A stretch of 64,000 nt of DNA from Steroidobacter agaridevorans (GCF_009932555.1 NZ_BLJO01000007.1:137956-201955); one strand, 5' to 3'; counted from the first letter of the stretch, positions 48,252-57,801 are shown. Notes: generated by a model not told the origin, from the letters alone. Numbers and translations are program-made.

Positions 48252-48914
48252 ATGCTAGTCCTTGATGACATATTGAGCACTGACGAAGTAGCGCGCATAC
48301 GCGAGAGTCTGAAGCGCGTGTCGTTTCGGGATGGACGAGTCACTGCTGGCCCAGCCGCACGCGAGGTCAAGCAGAACGAGCAGGCCGACGGCGGTGAACC
48401 CGAAGCTGCAGCACTGGCCCGCTTGGTGAAGATGGCGCTCGAGCATCATCCGACCTTCCCTGCTCTGGTCCGGCCGGTCCGATGGTCCAACCTGATGTTC
48501 TCTCGCTATGTCACCGGACATCGCTATGGCCCGCATACCGATGACGCGTCCATGCTCGGCGAGCACGGCTGGCCGCTGCGCACCGATGTGAGCTTCACCG
48601 TGTTCCTTTCGAGCCCGGATGAATACGAAGGCGGCGCGTTGAGATTTCTCAGCGGGGCGGGCGAACACAGTTTCAGACCTGCAAGCGGCTCGGCCGTAGT
48701 CTATCCAACCGGCGTGCTGCACGAAGTAACCCCAGTGACCGACGGCGTGCGACTGGCGTGCGTCGGTTGGATACAAAGCCTCATTCGACGCGCTGACCAA
48801 CGCGAACTGCTATACGACCTCGAATGCGCCCGCCGCGACGCGACCTCTACCGAGGCGCAACTGCTGCTCGACAAGTCCATCGGCAATCTCTTGCGCATGT
48901 GGGGCGAGGACTGA
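48252..48914 (+). CDS. PKHD-type 2-oxoglutarate/Fe(II) hydroxylase (PiuC-like)
   Basis: A 220-residue cytoplasmic oxygenase. The iron ligands are visible as His and Asp in YGPHTDDASML and His in GVLHEVTPV, followed by an Arg (GVRLACVGW) that binds 2-oxoglutarate. The start MLVLDDILSTDEVARIR is typical of PiuC/YbiX proteins. These usually sit beside TonB receptors for siderophores; here no such receptor is adjacent, and the neighbours are stress genes. The gene is divergent from the zinc-ribbon gene with a 199-bp gap that shows no other gene. Confidence 0.92.
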   Translation: MLVLDDILSTDEVARIRESLKRVSFRDGRVTAGPAAREVKQNEQADGGEPEAAALARLVKMALEHHPTFPALVRPVRWSNLMFSRYVTGHRYGPHTDDASMLGEHGWPLRTDVSFTVFLSSPDEYEGGALRFLSGAGEHSFRPASGSAVVYPTGVLHEVTPVTDGVRLACVGWIQSLIRRADQRELLYDLECARRDATSTEAQLLLDKSIGNLLRMWGED

Positions 48915-48950
48915 AGCGGCCGCGCTCAGGCATGACGGCGCACATCGACA

Positions 48951-50411
48951 TCACAGCAGCCAATCGATCGGCAATGCGGCAATGACGCGGAGCGCCGCGC
49001 GCTGAAAGACACTTGTGTGAGGCTCGATGCGATGAGCTCTCTGTCCCGTTGCAGTCGTTTCGATCCATTGCAGCTCGTCGTGCTCGTCGAGCCGCACTCG
49101 ATACGAATGCGCCGGCGCCTGCGTTTCAAAGAAATGATTGAGCCGCCGCGCGAGCTGCGGACTATCCAGCAGCAGACCCATCTCGGTGTTCAGGTACGCA
49201 GAACGCGGATCGAAGTTGAATGAGCCGACGTACACGTAACGGCCGTCGATCTCGAAGGTCTTGGCATGCAGACTGGCCGCCGAGCTGCCCCGGGTCAGCG
49301 ACGCGGGGGTGGGCTCGACACGCTTCACCTCATAGATCTCCAGCCCTGCTCGCAATAACGCCTTGCGACGCTTGGCATATCCCGCATGAACAGCGGCGAC
49401 ATCGGTCGAAGCGAGAGAATTGGTGAGCACGCGCACCCTGACGCCCTGTCTCGCCAGCTGCACGAGATCCTTCGTTCCCCTGATCGCAGGCACGAAATAA
49501 GGGGAAATCAGATCGAACTGCACGCGCGCCTGACCCGTCAGCTGTAGTAGCCGGGGTAGCATGAGCAAATCCCTTGGCGGCTCCGCATGCAGCACTTTCG
49601 CGGGGTCGTCGGAGACGAGCCGCGCATCGACCCACTCCATCGCAAGCCGCCCTTCTTCGAGTTGGGTCACGAACCCGGTCTCGTCCAGCGCTTCCAGATA
49701 CTGCGCCGAGCCTGGTCTCGCATGCGTAGCCGCGAAGGCGGCCTTGAGATTGCGAATCGCCTCGCTCGATGCCTTGCCCAGCACGCTCTCGGCGCGATGC
49801 GCCGACTCACTGTTGAAGTACAGATCGAAGTTGTTCGACACCTCGGACGCGATCGGCCCCACCGCCATCACGTCCAGGTCGGCAAACGTCATCGCACCGC
49901 CCGCATCGAAATATTCATCGCCGACGTTGCGCCCACCGACCACAGTCACTTCCTTGTCGACCGTGAACGACTTGTTGTGCATGCGGCGGTTCACACGACG
50001 AAAGTCGCGGACATAATTGATCCAGCGCAGACGGCGGTGACGAAGCGGATTGAACAGGCGCACCTCGATGTTCTCGTGAGCATCGAGCGCGGCGATCGTC
50101 TGGTCGAGACCGGTCGTGTTGTTGTCGTCCAGCAGCAGGCGAACGCGCACCCCGCGCTCCGCCGCATTCCAAAGCGCTTCGAACATCAGATAGCCGGTCA
50201 CGTCGCCGCGCCAGATGTAACACTCGACGTCGATCGAGCGCTCTGCCGCGGCAGCAAGGAGCGCCCGCGCGGCGAATGCATCCCGACCGCTCTCGAGCGC
50301 AAAGATGCCGCTCGCGCCCGGATGCGAGCGCAGCGCCGGGTCGATCGCCTGGTGAAGGCGTGTGGCCTGCGTGCCCGTTGTCGAGAGCACGCCCTCGATC
50401 GAAAAGGACAT
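48951..50411 (-). CDS. Phospholipase D family protein (cardiolipin synthase-like)
   Basis: A 486-residue protein with two HKD motifs: HNKSFTVDKEVTVVGGRN in the first half and LHAKTFEIDGRYVYVGSFN in the second. This is the pattern of cardiolipin synthases (Cls/ClsC type) and of related phosphatidyl transferases. No N-terminal membrane helix is seen, which fits the ClsC type. It is convergent with the PKHD gene and lies 6 bp downstream of a UspA gene in the same direction. Membrane lipid remodelling under stress is the likely role. Confidence 0.9.
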   Translation of the reverse strand: MSFSIEGVLSTTGTQATRLHQAIDPALRSHPGASGIFALESGRDAFAARALLAAAAERSIDVECYIWRGDVTGYLMFEALWNAAERGVRVRLLLDDNNTTGLDQTIAALDAHENIEVRLFNPLRHRRLRWINYVRDFRRVNRRMHNKSFTVDKEVTVVGGRNVGDEYFDAGGAMTFADLDVMAVGPIASEVSNNFDLYFNSESAHRAESVLGKASSEAIRNLKAAFAATHARPGSAQYLEALDETGFVTQLEEGRLAMEWVDARLVSDDPAKVLHAEPPRDLLMLPRLLQLTGQARVQFDLISPYFVPAIRGTKDLVQLARQGVRVRVLTNSLASTDVAAVHAGYAKRRKALLRAGLEIYEVKRVEPTPASLTRGSSAASLHAKTFEIDGRYVYVGSFNFDPRSAYLNTEMGLLLDSPQLARRLNHFFETQAPAHSYRVRLDEHDELQWIETTATGQRAHRIEPHTSVFQRAALRVIAALPIDWLL

Positions 50412-50417
50412 ACCGCC

Positions 50418-50843
50418 CTACTTGACGATGGTGACCGGGCACGGGCTGAGCTGGATGACCTTCGATGCCACGGAGCCCAATAGCATGCCGGCCACTCGGC
50501 CTCGGCCCCTGCTGCCCATCACGATCTCGCTGCACCCACGACGCTTCGCGAGTGTAACGATCGTCGCGGCCGGATCGCCGATGTGTACGCTGATATCCGC
50601 ATCCAACTTACGTCGTTTGAGCAGCGCGCGCGCCGCCTTGAGGGCTGCATCCGCGAGCCGGTGCTGATGCTCGGCGATCATATCGCGAGACACGTAGCGG
50701 CTGGCCGGCATGCCGAGCTGCACATTGACGACCCTGAGCGAACCCTTGCCCGCCATGGTCACGCGATCGACGGCATATTCGAGCGCGCGTGTCGAAGGAT
50801 CCGAGCCATCGACGGGGACCAGAATCGTCTGAGTTGATCGCAT
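50418..50843 (-). CDS. Universal stress protein UspA family
   Basis: A 141-residue single-domain UspA protein with TILVPVDGSDPSTRAL at the start and the ATP-binding G-x2-G-x9-GS loop (GSRGRGRVAGMLLGS). It is transcribed together with the PLD gene (6-bp gap). It lies downstream of terC by 126 bp, so it may share its transcript. Confidence 0.93.
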   Translation of the reverse strand: MRSTQTILVPVDGSDPSTRALEYAVDRVTMAGKGSLRVVNVQLGMPASRYVSRDMIAEHQHRLADAALKAARALLKRRKLDADISVHIGDPAATIVTLAKRRGCSEIVMGSRGRGRVAGMLLGSVASKVIQLSPCPVTIVK

Positions 50844-50969
50844 CGTCGCACTCCAGCCGCCACTGAAGAAGAAGCAGACCGGGTTGCGCAGAGTTCCTGC
50901 TCGAGCGCGCCGAGATGCCCGACACCGACCTCGGGCAGCCGTCCTTCACTTTGTGCGTACGGCGATTCA

Positions 50970-51986
50970 TCAATCCGGCCGCCCGTCCGAGCTATTCGCC
51001 TTTCTTGAAAACGGATAAGCGCTGCGTGGTCTCGCGCTCGGCCGGATCAGCTGCGACAGCAGCATCAATATCGTCAGGATCGCGGCCGTCACCGCCAGCG
51101 ACACGGCGACTGGAATCTTGTAGATGTCGATCAGCAGCATCTTTGCGCCGATGAACAACAGAACGAGCGCCAGGCCATACGAGAGCAGATGAAATCGCTC
51201 GTACATGCCGGCGAGCAGGAAATACAGCGCACGCAGGCCCAGGATCGCAAACACGTTGGACGTAAGCACGATGAGCGGATCGGTCGTGATGGCGAAGATG
51301 GCGGGAATCGAATCCACTGCGAAAATGACATCGACGACGCCTATCAACAGGACCACGAGCGCCAGCGGCGTGGCCACGCGCGCGCCATCCACCGTTGTGA
51401 ACAGCCGTTCGCCATCGTAACCGGGCGCAACCCGCACGTGTCGGCGCAGCCACCGCAGCGCTGGATTCGATTCCAGATCTGGCTCCTGCCCCGCCGCCCA
51501 CCACATCTTGATGCCCGTGAACACCAGAAAGGCGCCGAACACGTAAAGAATCCAATGGAAGCGCGCGATCATCCAGGCGCCGATGAAGATCATCGCCGCG
51601 CGCAACAGGATCGCTCCAAGAATGCCGATCATCAACACACGCTTCTGAAATTCGGCGGGCACCGAGAAAAAGGTGAACACCATCAGGAAGACGAATACGT
51701 TGTCGACCGCCAGCGCCTTCTCGATGAGATACCCGGTCGTGAACTCGAGCAGTTTGGCGTTCGCCAGGACGCGGGTCGCCTCATCGGGGCTCGAAGCAAG
51801 ATGCCACCACATCCATGCCGCGAACGCCGCGCTGACAGCCACCCAGATCAGCGACCACACGAGCGCCTCGCGCATCGATACTTTGTGCGCGCCTTGTTTG
51901 TTGAGCGCGAAGAAATCGACCGCGACGGCAAGCAGCACGAACGCGGCAAACGACGACCACAGCAGCGGAGTACCGACCGAACTCAT
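50970..51986 (-). CDS. TerC-family membrane protein (Alx-like manganese exporter)
   Basis: A 338-residue inner-membrane protein with about nine membrane helices, including the TerC signatures EKALAVDNVFVFLMVF and VDVIFAVDSIPAIFAITTD, each with the Asp residues thought to bind the metal. The C-terminus is basic. A yybP-ykoY riboswitch and a good promoter lie directly upstream. This supports a manganese-export role like that of Alx/MntX. GAGAGG sits 5 nt before the ATG. No tellurite genes are nearby, so tellurite resistance is not supported. Confidence 0.94.
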   Translation of the reverse strand: MSSVGTPLLWSSFAAFVLLAVAVDFFALNKQGAHKVSMREALVWSLIWVAVSAAFAAWMWWHLASSPDEATRVLANAKLLEFTTGYLIEKALAVDNVFVFLMVFTFFSVPAEFQKRVLMIGILGAILLRAAMIFIGAWMIARFHWILYVFGAFLVFTGIKMWWAAGQEPDLESNPALRWLRRHVRVAPGYDGERLFTTVDGARVATPLALVVLLIGVVDVIFAVDSIPAIFAITTDPLIVLTSNVFAILGLRALYFLLAGMYERFHLLSYGLALVLLFIGAKMLLIDIYKIPVAVSLAVTAAILTILMLLSQLIRPSARPRSAYPFSRKANSSDGRPD

Positions 51987-52029
51987 GAGAGCCTCTCAGC
52001 AGTGGGCGGTCGGCGCGAACCGGCGTGAA

Positions 52030-52178
52030 CAGGGAGTGACGACGAAAGCCCGTGTCGGTCTTGCCACCCACGTATCGGCGTGGACTGCAGCGCCGGGCTC
52101 CCTCCGCACGCGCCGCGCGGCAAGGTTCCGTATTGACGACACTGCAGGAGCTGACGCTCCGGCTACTCCCCTGAGAGG
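52030..52178 (-). promoter_or_regulatory. yybP-ykoY (Mn2+) riboswitch upstream of terC
   Basis: On the minus strand the leader carries the conserved elements of this class in order: GGGGAGTAGCC (52161-52171), GTCGTCAATACGG (52128-52140) and TGGCAAGACC (52057-52066). The leader ends CACTCCCTG (52029-52037), which can pair with the 5' CAGGGGAGT as stem P1. The element ends about 45 nt before the terC ATG. It should sense Mn2+ and raise terC expression. The call rests on motif order and P1 pairing seen by eye. Confidence 0.88.
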
Positions 52179-52185
52179 CGGTACG

Positions 52186-52214
52186 ATTAAATCATGCGCC
52201 GTCCTGGCGATCAA
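52186..52214 (-). promoter_or_regulatory. Sigma-70-type promoter of the terC riboswitch transcript
   Basis: On the minus strand TTGATC (52209-52214) and TTTAAT (52186-52191) are spaced by exactly 17 bp. The predicted start, around 52179, coincides with the riboswitch 5' end. Confidence 0.65.
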
Positions 52215-52224
52215 ATTGCTGTCG

Positions 52225-53904
52225 CTAGATCTCTCCCTTCCCAAGCCGCTCCACCGCGTACGCCGAGGCACGCGCGGTTAGCGCCATATACGTCAGCGAC
52301 GGATTCTGAGTCGGCGAAGACACCATGCATGAGCCATCGGTGACGAAGACGTTCGGGACGGCATGGACTTGGTTGTGCATATTGAGGACGGATGTCTTCG
52401 GGTCGCGCCCCATGCGGGCCGTGCCCATCTCGTGGATCACGCTGCCTGGAACCGTTTCGCGATTGAAGCCCGAGACCTCCTCGACGTCGGCGGCTTTGAG
52501 CATCTCGACGGCGTCGGCCATCATCTGCTCGCTCATGCGACGTTCGTTGTCGCGATAGCTCATCGACACGTTGATGGTGGGCAAGCCCCAGGGATCCGGC
52601 CGATCGGGATCCAGCCACACCCGGTTGTCTTTGTAAGGAAGGGTCTCGCCATAGCCTTCCATGTAGACCTGCCACTTGCCGGGGCGAGTGATCTCATTCT
52701 TGAAAGCGGCGCCAAAGCCCGCGCTCTCCAGGCCGCGGGTCCAGTTCTGGCGTGAGGTGTAGACCTCGTACCCGTAACCGCGCATGAAGCTCTTCTCACG
52801 ATGAGCAACGTTTCGGAAGCGCGGGATGTACATGCTCGTCGAACGACGACCGCGATAGTAACGATCCGACAGTTGAGAAAACGAGCCAACGGCGCCGCCG
52901 CCGTTGTGATGATCCATCAAATAATGGCCGAGCACGCCGCTGTCGTTGCCGAGGCCATTGGGAAAACGCGACGATCTCGAGTTCAAGAGAATGGCGGTAG
53001 ACCCCAGTGTCGATGCGCACAGGAACACCACTCGCGCGGAATATTCGGTGGTTTGTTTGGTTCGCGCGTCGATCACGCGCACGCCTGTGACTCGTCGCTT
53101 CGAATCGTCGTAGATCAGCGAATGAACAATCGAATCGGGCTGCAACGTGAGTCGCCCAGTCGCAGCGGCGGCGGGCAAAGTAACGCCATTGGATGAGAAG
53201 TAGGCGCTGAACGGGCAACCGCGCGCGCACTGGTTGCGCCCCTGACAAGGCCCGCGACCATTGTGCTCGCGCGAGAGGACTGCGGTGGCGCTGCAGATCA
53301 GCTTGCGATCGGTGAACTTCGCAGCGAAGCGCGAGCGGATGTGCTTCTCGAACGCGTTCATCTCGAACGCCGGCTGCAGCACCTGGTCAGGCAGTTGGGG
53401 CAAGCCCGCGTTCTCACCGCTCGCGCCAATGAATCGTTCGACGTGTTCGTACCAGGGCGCGATGTCGGCGTAGCGAATCGGCCAATCGACGCCCGTGCCT
53501 TCCCGCAGGTTCGCTTCGAAATCGAGATCGCTGTAACGAAACACGTGGCGCGCCCACATCAGCGAACGCCCGCCGACGTGGCTGCCGCGATACCAGTTGA
53601 ACGGCTGCGCCTGGGCGTAGGGATGCTCCAGGTCGTTGACGAAATGCTGCTTGGTCGACTGGTCGTAAAGATACAAAGTCGACTGGATCGGTTGAGCGGC
53701 GCGATCCTGCTGGCTTGGCCGGTTGTAGTGAGGCAATTGCCACGGATCCTGCAGCGCCGTTCTGTAGTCGACGATGTGACGAAGATTGCGCCCGCGCTCC
53801 AGCACCAGCGTCTTCAGCCCGCGTTCGGTCAGTTCTTTCGCAGCCCAGCCGCCGGACATGCCGGAGCCCACGACGATCGCATCGAACGTGTTCGCCCTGG
53901 CCAT
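52225..53904 (-). CDS. GMC-family FAD dehydrogenase, large subunit
   Basis: A 559-residue flavoprotein of the gluconate/glucose dehydrogenase type. The FAD motif GSGMSGGWAAKEL starts at residue 13, with GRSLMWARHVFRY, and the C-terminal HEMGTARMG and PSLTYMALTARAS. A Cys set CQGRNQCARGCP (C-x5-C-x3-C) resembles the iron-sulfur site of FAD glucose dehydrogenases. It is about 30 residues shorter than the GMC protein at 22479 and only distantly similar. It lies 1 bp after its small-subunit gene; no cytochrome gene follows, unlike in the other set. Confidence 0.93.
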   Translation of the reverse strand: MARANTFDAIVVGSGMSGGWAAKELTERGLKTLVLERGRNLRHIVDYRTALQDPWQLPHYNRPSQQDRAAQPIQSTLYLYDQSTKQHFVNDLEHPYAQAQPFNWYRGSHVGGRSLMWARHVFRYSDLDFEANLREGTGVDWPIRYADIAPWYEHVERFIGASGENAGLPQLPDQVLQPAFEMNAFEKHIRSRFAAKFTDRKLICSATAVLSREHNGRGPCQGRNQCARGCPFSAYFSSNGVTLPAAAATGRLTLQPDSIVHSLIYDDSKRRVTGVRVIDARTKQTTEYSARVVFLCASTLGSTAILLNSRSSRFPNGLGNDSGVLGHYLMDHHNGGGAVGSFSQLSDRYYRGRRSTSMYIPRFRNVAHREKSFMRGYGYEVYTSRQNWTRGLESAGFGAAFKNEITRPGKWQVYMEGYGETLPYKDNRVWLDPDRPDPWGLPTINVSMSYRDNERRMSEQMMADAVEMLKAADVEEVSGFNRETVPGSVIHEMGTARMGRDPKTSVLNMHNQVHAVPNVFVTDGSCMVSSPTQNPSLTYMALTARASAYAVERLGKGEI

Positions 53905-53905
53905 C

Positions 53906-54448
53906 TCAGATCACCCACGCCTTCTGACCGGCCGCCAGCGGAATATCGCCTTGGAATCCGCCTGGCACGCGCTCGTAGGCCAGCGCCTGGGTGGCGCCGA
54001 TTTCGGAATGGAAGTAGCCGGTGAGGGTGTAGTCCTTCAGGATCTTGAAGAACGACTCGTCGTACGTCAGCACCACATCGGACGCCGCACGTCGCTGCAA
54101 CCAGGCGAGCCGATCCGGCGCACTCATCGCATCGAAACCCTCGGCCGCAAGCGCCGCGAGTCCCTGCCGGAATGTCGCTTGCTGTTTGGGTGAGGCGCAT
54201 GCACTCAGCGCCACATCGACGAATTCGTGCGTGCCTGCGGCCGTGGCCGCCGGCGAATCCGTTTCAGGAAGGATGAGATCTACCAGGACAGCGACGCGGC
54301 TCAACTCGGCAGCCGATAGGAAAATCGGATCGCGTGGACTCGCGGCTGCCGCTGTTCGGCTTGCGACAAAAGCGGCGACGACTTGAGAAAAACTCGCGTG
54401 GGCCATCAGCACCGATGTCCCTTGCAGAAAGTTACGTCGATTGATCAT
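53906..54448 (-). CDS. Gluconate 2-dehydrogenase subunit 3 family protein (Tat-exported)
   Basis: A 180-residue small subunit with a Tat signal (NRRNFLQGTSVLMAHA) and the family body (VAVLVDLILPETDSPAATAAG, YTLTGYFHSEIGATQAL). A strong GGGAGGG ribosome site lies before the ATG at 54448. The longer upstream frame is antisense-like and was excluded. It is coupled to the GMC gene and expressed from a control region with a perfect palindrome at 54491. It is shorter than the counterpart at 24251 (about 250 residues). Confidence 0.9.
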   Translation of the reverse strand: MINRRNFLQGTSVLMAHASFSQVVAAFVASRTAAAASPRDPIFLSAAELSRVAVLVDLILPETDSPAATAAGTHEFVDVALSACASPKQQATFRQGLAALAAEGFDAMSAPDRLAWLQRRAASDVVLTYDESFFKILKDYTLTGYFHSEIGATQALAYERVPGGFQGDIPLAAGQKAWVI

Positions 54449-54490
54449 GGACCCTCCCCCGCTTCGCCACGCTCGAATCGGCAGCTTTTT

Positions 54491-54502
54491 GTTACCGGTA
54501 AC
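54491..54502. promoter_or_regulatory. 12-bp perfect palindrome, candidate LacI-type operator
   Basis: GTTACCGGTAAC is a perfect dyad with a CCGG centre, 43 bp upstream of the small-subunit start; a second ACCGGT follows at 54503-54508. Palindromes of this form are typical of LacI-family operators such as those of gluconate regulators. No LacI gene is in the window. Confidence 0.5.
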
Positions 54503-54536
54503 ACCGGTCGGGAGGGATACTAGAGCCAAGTCAGGC

Positions 54537-54565
54537 GGCCGGGCAAGAACCTTTCCTGCCCGGTC
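54537..54565 (-). terminator. Hairpin terminator of the phosphodiesterase gene
   Basis: CCGGGCA / TGCCCGG with two more pairs (including one G-U) forms a 9-bp stem with an 11-nt loop, 21 bp downstream of the stop at 54586 on the minus strand. Confidence 0.6.
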
Positions 54566-54585
54566 CCCCGCCGACGAAATTCTTC

Positions 54586-55956
54586 TCAGCGCAGCGGCAA
54601 CGGCGACATCTTGGCCGTCGGCAGTTGCACGCCAAGCTCCAGCGCCAGCGTCGGCGCGATCTGGCGGATGTCGATCGTGCCCAGGTTCCTCCCGGCCTGG
54701 ATGCCCGGCCCCATCACGAAGAACGCCGAGTTCATTTCCGGGTGCGTGTTGCGGTAACCATGCATGCCGGTGGTTTTGGATTTGGGCTGAACCACCTCGC
54801 CGGTCAACGCCTCGCCCATCGCGAAGCCGGAGTTGCAATCCACCAGGAATGACGCCTGAGGCAGCGCGCCTTCGGCGACGGCCTCGGGCCCGCGCAACAC
54901 GCCGGCGATGCCGGTCTTCGTATCGGCGGCCAGTTCGGTGAGGATCTTGTCCACCGTGGCGAACGTGGCGCGGTCATTTCGATCTTTCAGCACGACCGAG
55001 GAACTGCCACCGGAATTCCAGGAGTAGGCCCGCCAGGATTTGAGCTTGCCGTCGCTGCCCAACTCGATCAGCCCGGCCTTGGCGAACGCCGCGTTCAGAT
55101 TGACCGTGGCGTTGACCGGAATGAATCCATGGTCGGAGACGATCGCGATGGTGGCATTCGGATGCGCCTTGCGTTCGGCGGCAATCATTCTTCCGATCAA
55201 TCCATCGAGTTGCTCCAGCAGCTCGCGCGCTGCCTCGTTGACCGGCAGCGGCCCCTTCGCGTGTTGCACGCTATCGAGCCCGACGATGTGGACCGTCAGA
55301 AGCTGCGGCCGCGCTTTCTCGATCATCGCGATCGCGATTTCGGTCAGCCTCGCGTCGAAGCTCGATCCGTCCTCGTGAGCTGCGCCTCCGAACACAGCGC
55401 CGACGTTCTCGATCGATTCGAGAAAGCCACGTGGCGTCGACACTGCGTTCAACAGGTAATTGTCCGAAGGCTGCTTGACGCGCCAGTATTCCGGCATGTT
55501 GTAGTCGATGGACGAATGCGCCACCGACACCGGCCACAACACCGCGGCCGTCGTCAGGCCCTTGGCCTTGGCCGCATCCCACAACGTGGGCGCCTTGATC
55601 TGGGCGCCGTACCAGTTCCATGCGCCCTTCTCCACACCTTCGGGGTCGAACACAGTGTTGGTATGAATGCCGTGCTCGGCCGGTGCGACGCCCGTTACCA
55701 GCGCAATATGATTCGGATACGTAACCGTCGGCGTCACGTTGATGACGGCGCTGGCATACGCACCTTTCGAGACGAACTCGCGCAGCACGGGGGCTTTCAC
55801 CCCATATTTCTGCGCTTCGATCAGGTAGCTCGGATGCAGCCCGTCGATGGAAATGAGCAGCACGGCCCGCTCCGACGACGCAGCGTGAATCGGCGCGGCG
55901 AACGCAAGCAGGAGCAGGACAGGCAGACAGAATCGTCTCGGCAGGAAATGTTTCAT
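54586..55956 (-). CDS. Periplasmic nucleotide pyrophosphatase/phosphodiesterase (alkaline phosphatase superfamily)
   Basis: A 456-residue exported two-metal enzyme. The signal peptide ends at APIHAA. Metal and active-site residues appear in order: Asp in ISIDGLHPSYL, the nucleophile Thr in TPTVTYPNH, Asp/His in VGLDSVQHAKG, Asp/His in VSDHGF and His in GMHGYRNTHP. This is the NPP/ENPP pattern. It hydrolyses phosphodiesters, possibly nucleotides or sugar nucleotides. The ATG at 55956 has GGA 7 nt upstream; an ATG at 55974 is also possible. It lies just after the broken TBDR gene and was probably co-transcribed with it. Confidence 0.92.
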   Translation of the reverse strand: MKHFLPRRFCLPVLLLLAFAAPIHAASSERAVLLISIDGLHPSYLIEAQKYGVKAPVLREFVSKGAYASAVINVTPTVTYPNHIALVTGVAPAEHGIHTNTVFDPEGVEKGAWNWYGAQIKAPTLWDAAKAKGLTTAAVLWPVSVAHSSIDYNMPEYWRVKQPSDNYLLNAVSTPRGFLESIENVGAVFGGAAHEDGSSFDARLTEIAIAMIEKARPQLLTVHIVGLDSVQHAKGPLPVNEAARELLEQLDGLIGRMIAAERKAHPNATIAIVSDHGFIPVNATVNLNAAFAKAGLIELGSDGKLKSWRAYSWNSGGSSSVVLKDRNDRATFATVDKILTELAADTKTGIAGVLRGPEAVAEGALPQASFLVDCNSGFAMGEALTGEVVQPKSKTTGMHGYRNTHPEMNSAFFVMGPGIQAGRNLGTIDIRQIAPTLALELGVQLPTAKMSPLPLR

Positions 55957-55985
55957 GCGGTATCCAGTAATCATCTCGAGCTACA

Positions 55986-57801
55986 TCAGAACCGGTAGGT
56001 CCAACCCACGTTGTAATTGCGACCGACCAGGTCGTACACCTGGCCGCCGAAATAAATTCCCGGCTCGCCGAAGCCCATCTGCGGCGGGAACTTGTCGAAC
56101 AGGTTGTTCACGGCGAAGTTCACCGTGTGGCCGCCAAAGGTATAGCGAGCCGACAAGTCGTGGTAGGTCACGGAAGGCACGGTGTTGTCCTGGTACTGCT
56201 CGCCCGACATGGCAAGCACGTTGCCGAGGCCCTTGCCCCAGTAGCGGGAGCTCAGCGCCATTCCGAAGTTGCCAACGTCGTACGTGGTGGTCAGCGTGGC
56301 GCGAGTTTTCGGATTGGTATAAGCGCCATCTCTGCGCTGATCGCCGGCGGCAACGCCCGGCGTCGTTTCAAGAACGTCTTCGATCAGGCGGGTGCCGGCG
56401 AGCCGGAAGCCCAGGCGGCCGGGACCGACATCGATGCGATAGCTCAAGCTCACATCGACGCCGTTGGCATACAAGCGCGAAATGTTGGCCTGCTGCGCTT
56501 TCACCCACAGTGCCGCGCCCGCTGGCATCAGAATGCCGTGTTGGGAGGTCGGAACATTCGGCGTGAGATTGCGCCCCTGCGCCGCGCAGTACTGGTTATC
56601 GATGCTCGGCATGTCGACGCACAGGTTCAGGACCTGTGTGTAGCTGAGCTGATAGATGACGTCTTCGATATCGATGTCCCAGTAGTCCACCGTCAGATCG
56701 AAGTTCGGCAGGAAGCTCGGCTGCCACACGAAGCCGATCGTCAGACTGTCCGAGGTTTCCGGGCCCAACTCCGGATTGCCACCGGTCGTGACATGCGGAC
56801 CGACCTTGGGATCCACGATTCCGGGCGCCGGTACGCCGAGCGCGGCGCAGTTCGCCGCACGCTCCGCCGTCGCGTAATACGACGCGACCATGCAGGGATC
56901 GGTGATCGAACCGAGCGTCGTGTTGGTGAAGACCGGTTCGTAAAGCTCGCCGAAGTTAGGCGTGCGCACACTGCGTGACTGCACGCCGCGCATGGAGAAT
57001 CCTTGCAGCGGCTCCCAGATGAGACCGGCCTTCCACGCATTGGTGCCGCCGACGGTGTTGTAGTCCGAATAGCGGTAAGCCAGTTCCAGGTTGACGCGCC
57101 TCGCGAACGGCGCATCTGCAAGCACTGGCACCAGCACTTCGGTGAAGACTTCCTTCACGCTCGCCGAAACATCCAGCTCCGAACGCGCGCCAGGACCGCC
57201 GCCATAGACCAGCTCGCCGGACAGCGCCATGGGATCGTCTTCGTTTTTCAGCGTGTCCTTGCGGTACTCGACGCCGAATGCGTAACCGATCTTGCCCGCC
57301 GGCAGCTGAAACGCCGAACCATGGATCTCTGCACCGAACAGCTGCTGGGTCGTGGTGCGGTATTCGTCGCGATCGGACATCACATAGTTTTTCAGTGCTT
57401 CGCTCGCCGGAATCTGGCTGAAGATGTTGAGCGGAACACAACCCTCGGCGCGCGCCGCTTCGCTGCGGCAGACCGGCGTGCCGTTCGGGCCGGTAATCAC
57501 GTCGCGCGCGGCGAGCCAATGTGACTTCCACGGCACATTGCCTTGAATGGCGTGGTCCTTCACCCGGCCGTACTGGGCAAACGCGCTCCAATTGATGTCT
57601 GCGGCGATTTCGCCGGAAAGCTCCATGCCGACAGTCGAGGTCCTGCGGCGATGATCCTCCTCGCGCACCGGAAAGTTGCCGTAGGTGCGATCGATATTCA
57701 GGCTGGTCAGCCCCTTGCGCGTGCGCAGTGGCCGCAAATCCCAGGGCGGAAACAATGGCGGCGGCAACGAAGTTGCCTGTCCGCCGAGTGAAGGAACGCA
57801 T
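55986..57801 (-). pseudogene. TonB-dependent receptor remnant: signal peptide kept, plug and early barrel lost
   Basis: From 57801 a complete signal peptide is encoded (start MRSFTRRTGN, end AATAHAQG; GGAGC ribosome site upstream). Directly after it, near 57712, the code becomes out of frame. The next frame continues as a TBDR beta-barrel (RRTSTVGMELSGEI, TPNFGELYEPVF, GRNYNVGWTYRF end) of about 574 residues. The plug, with the VxVTG and DGxRI motifs, and the early strands are absent. An internal deletion of roughly 1 kb that also shifts the frame is the simplest explanation. The FecR and sigma genes directly upstream are intact. Confidence 0.8.

Noticed and set aside
50970-51986. TerC as tellurite resistance
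   Set aside because: No other ter gene is nearby, and the manganese riboswitch points to metal export.
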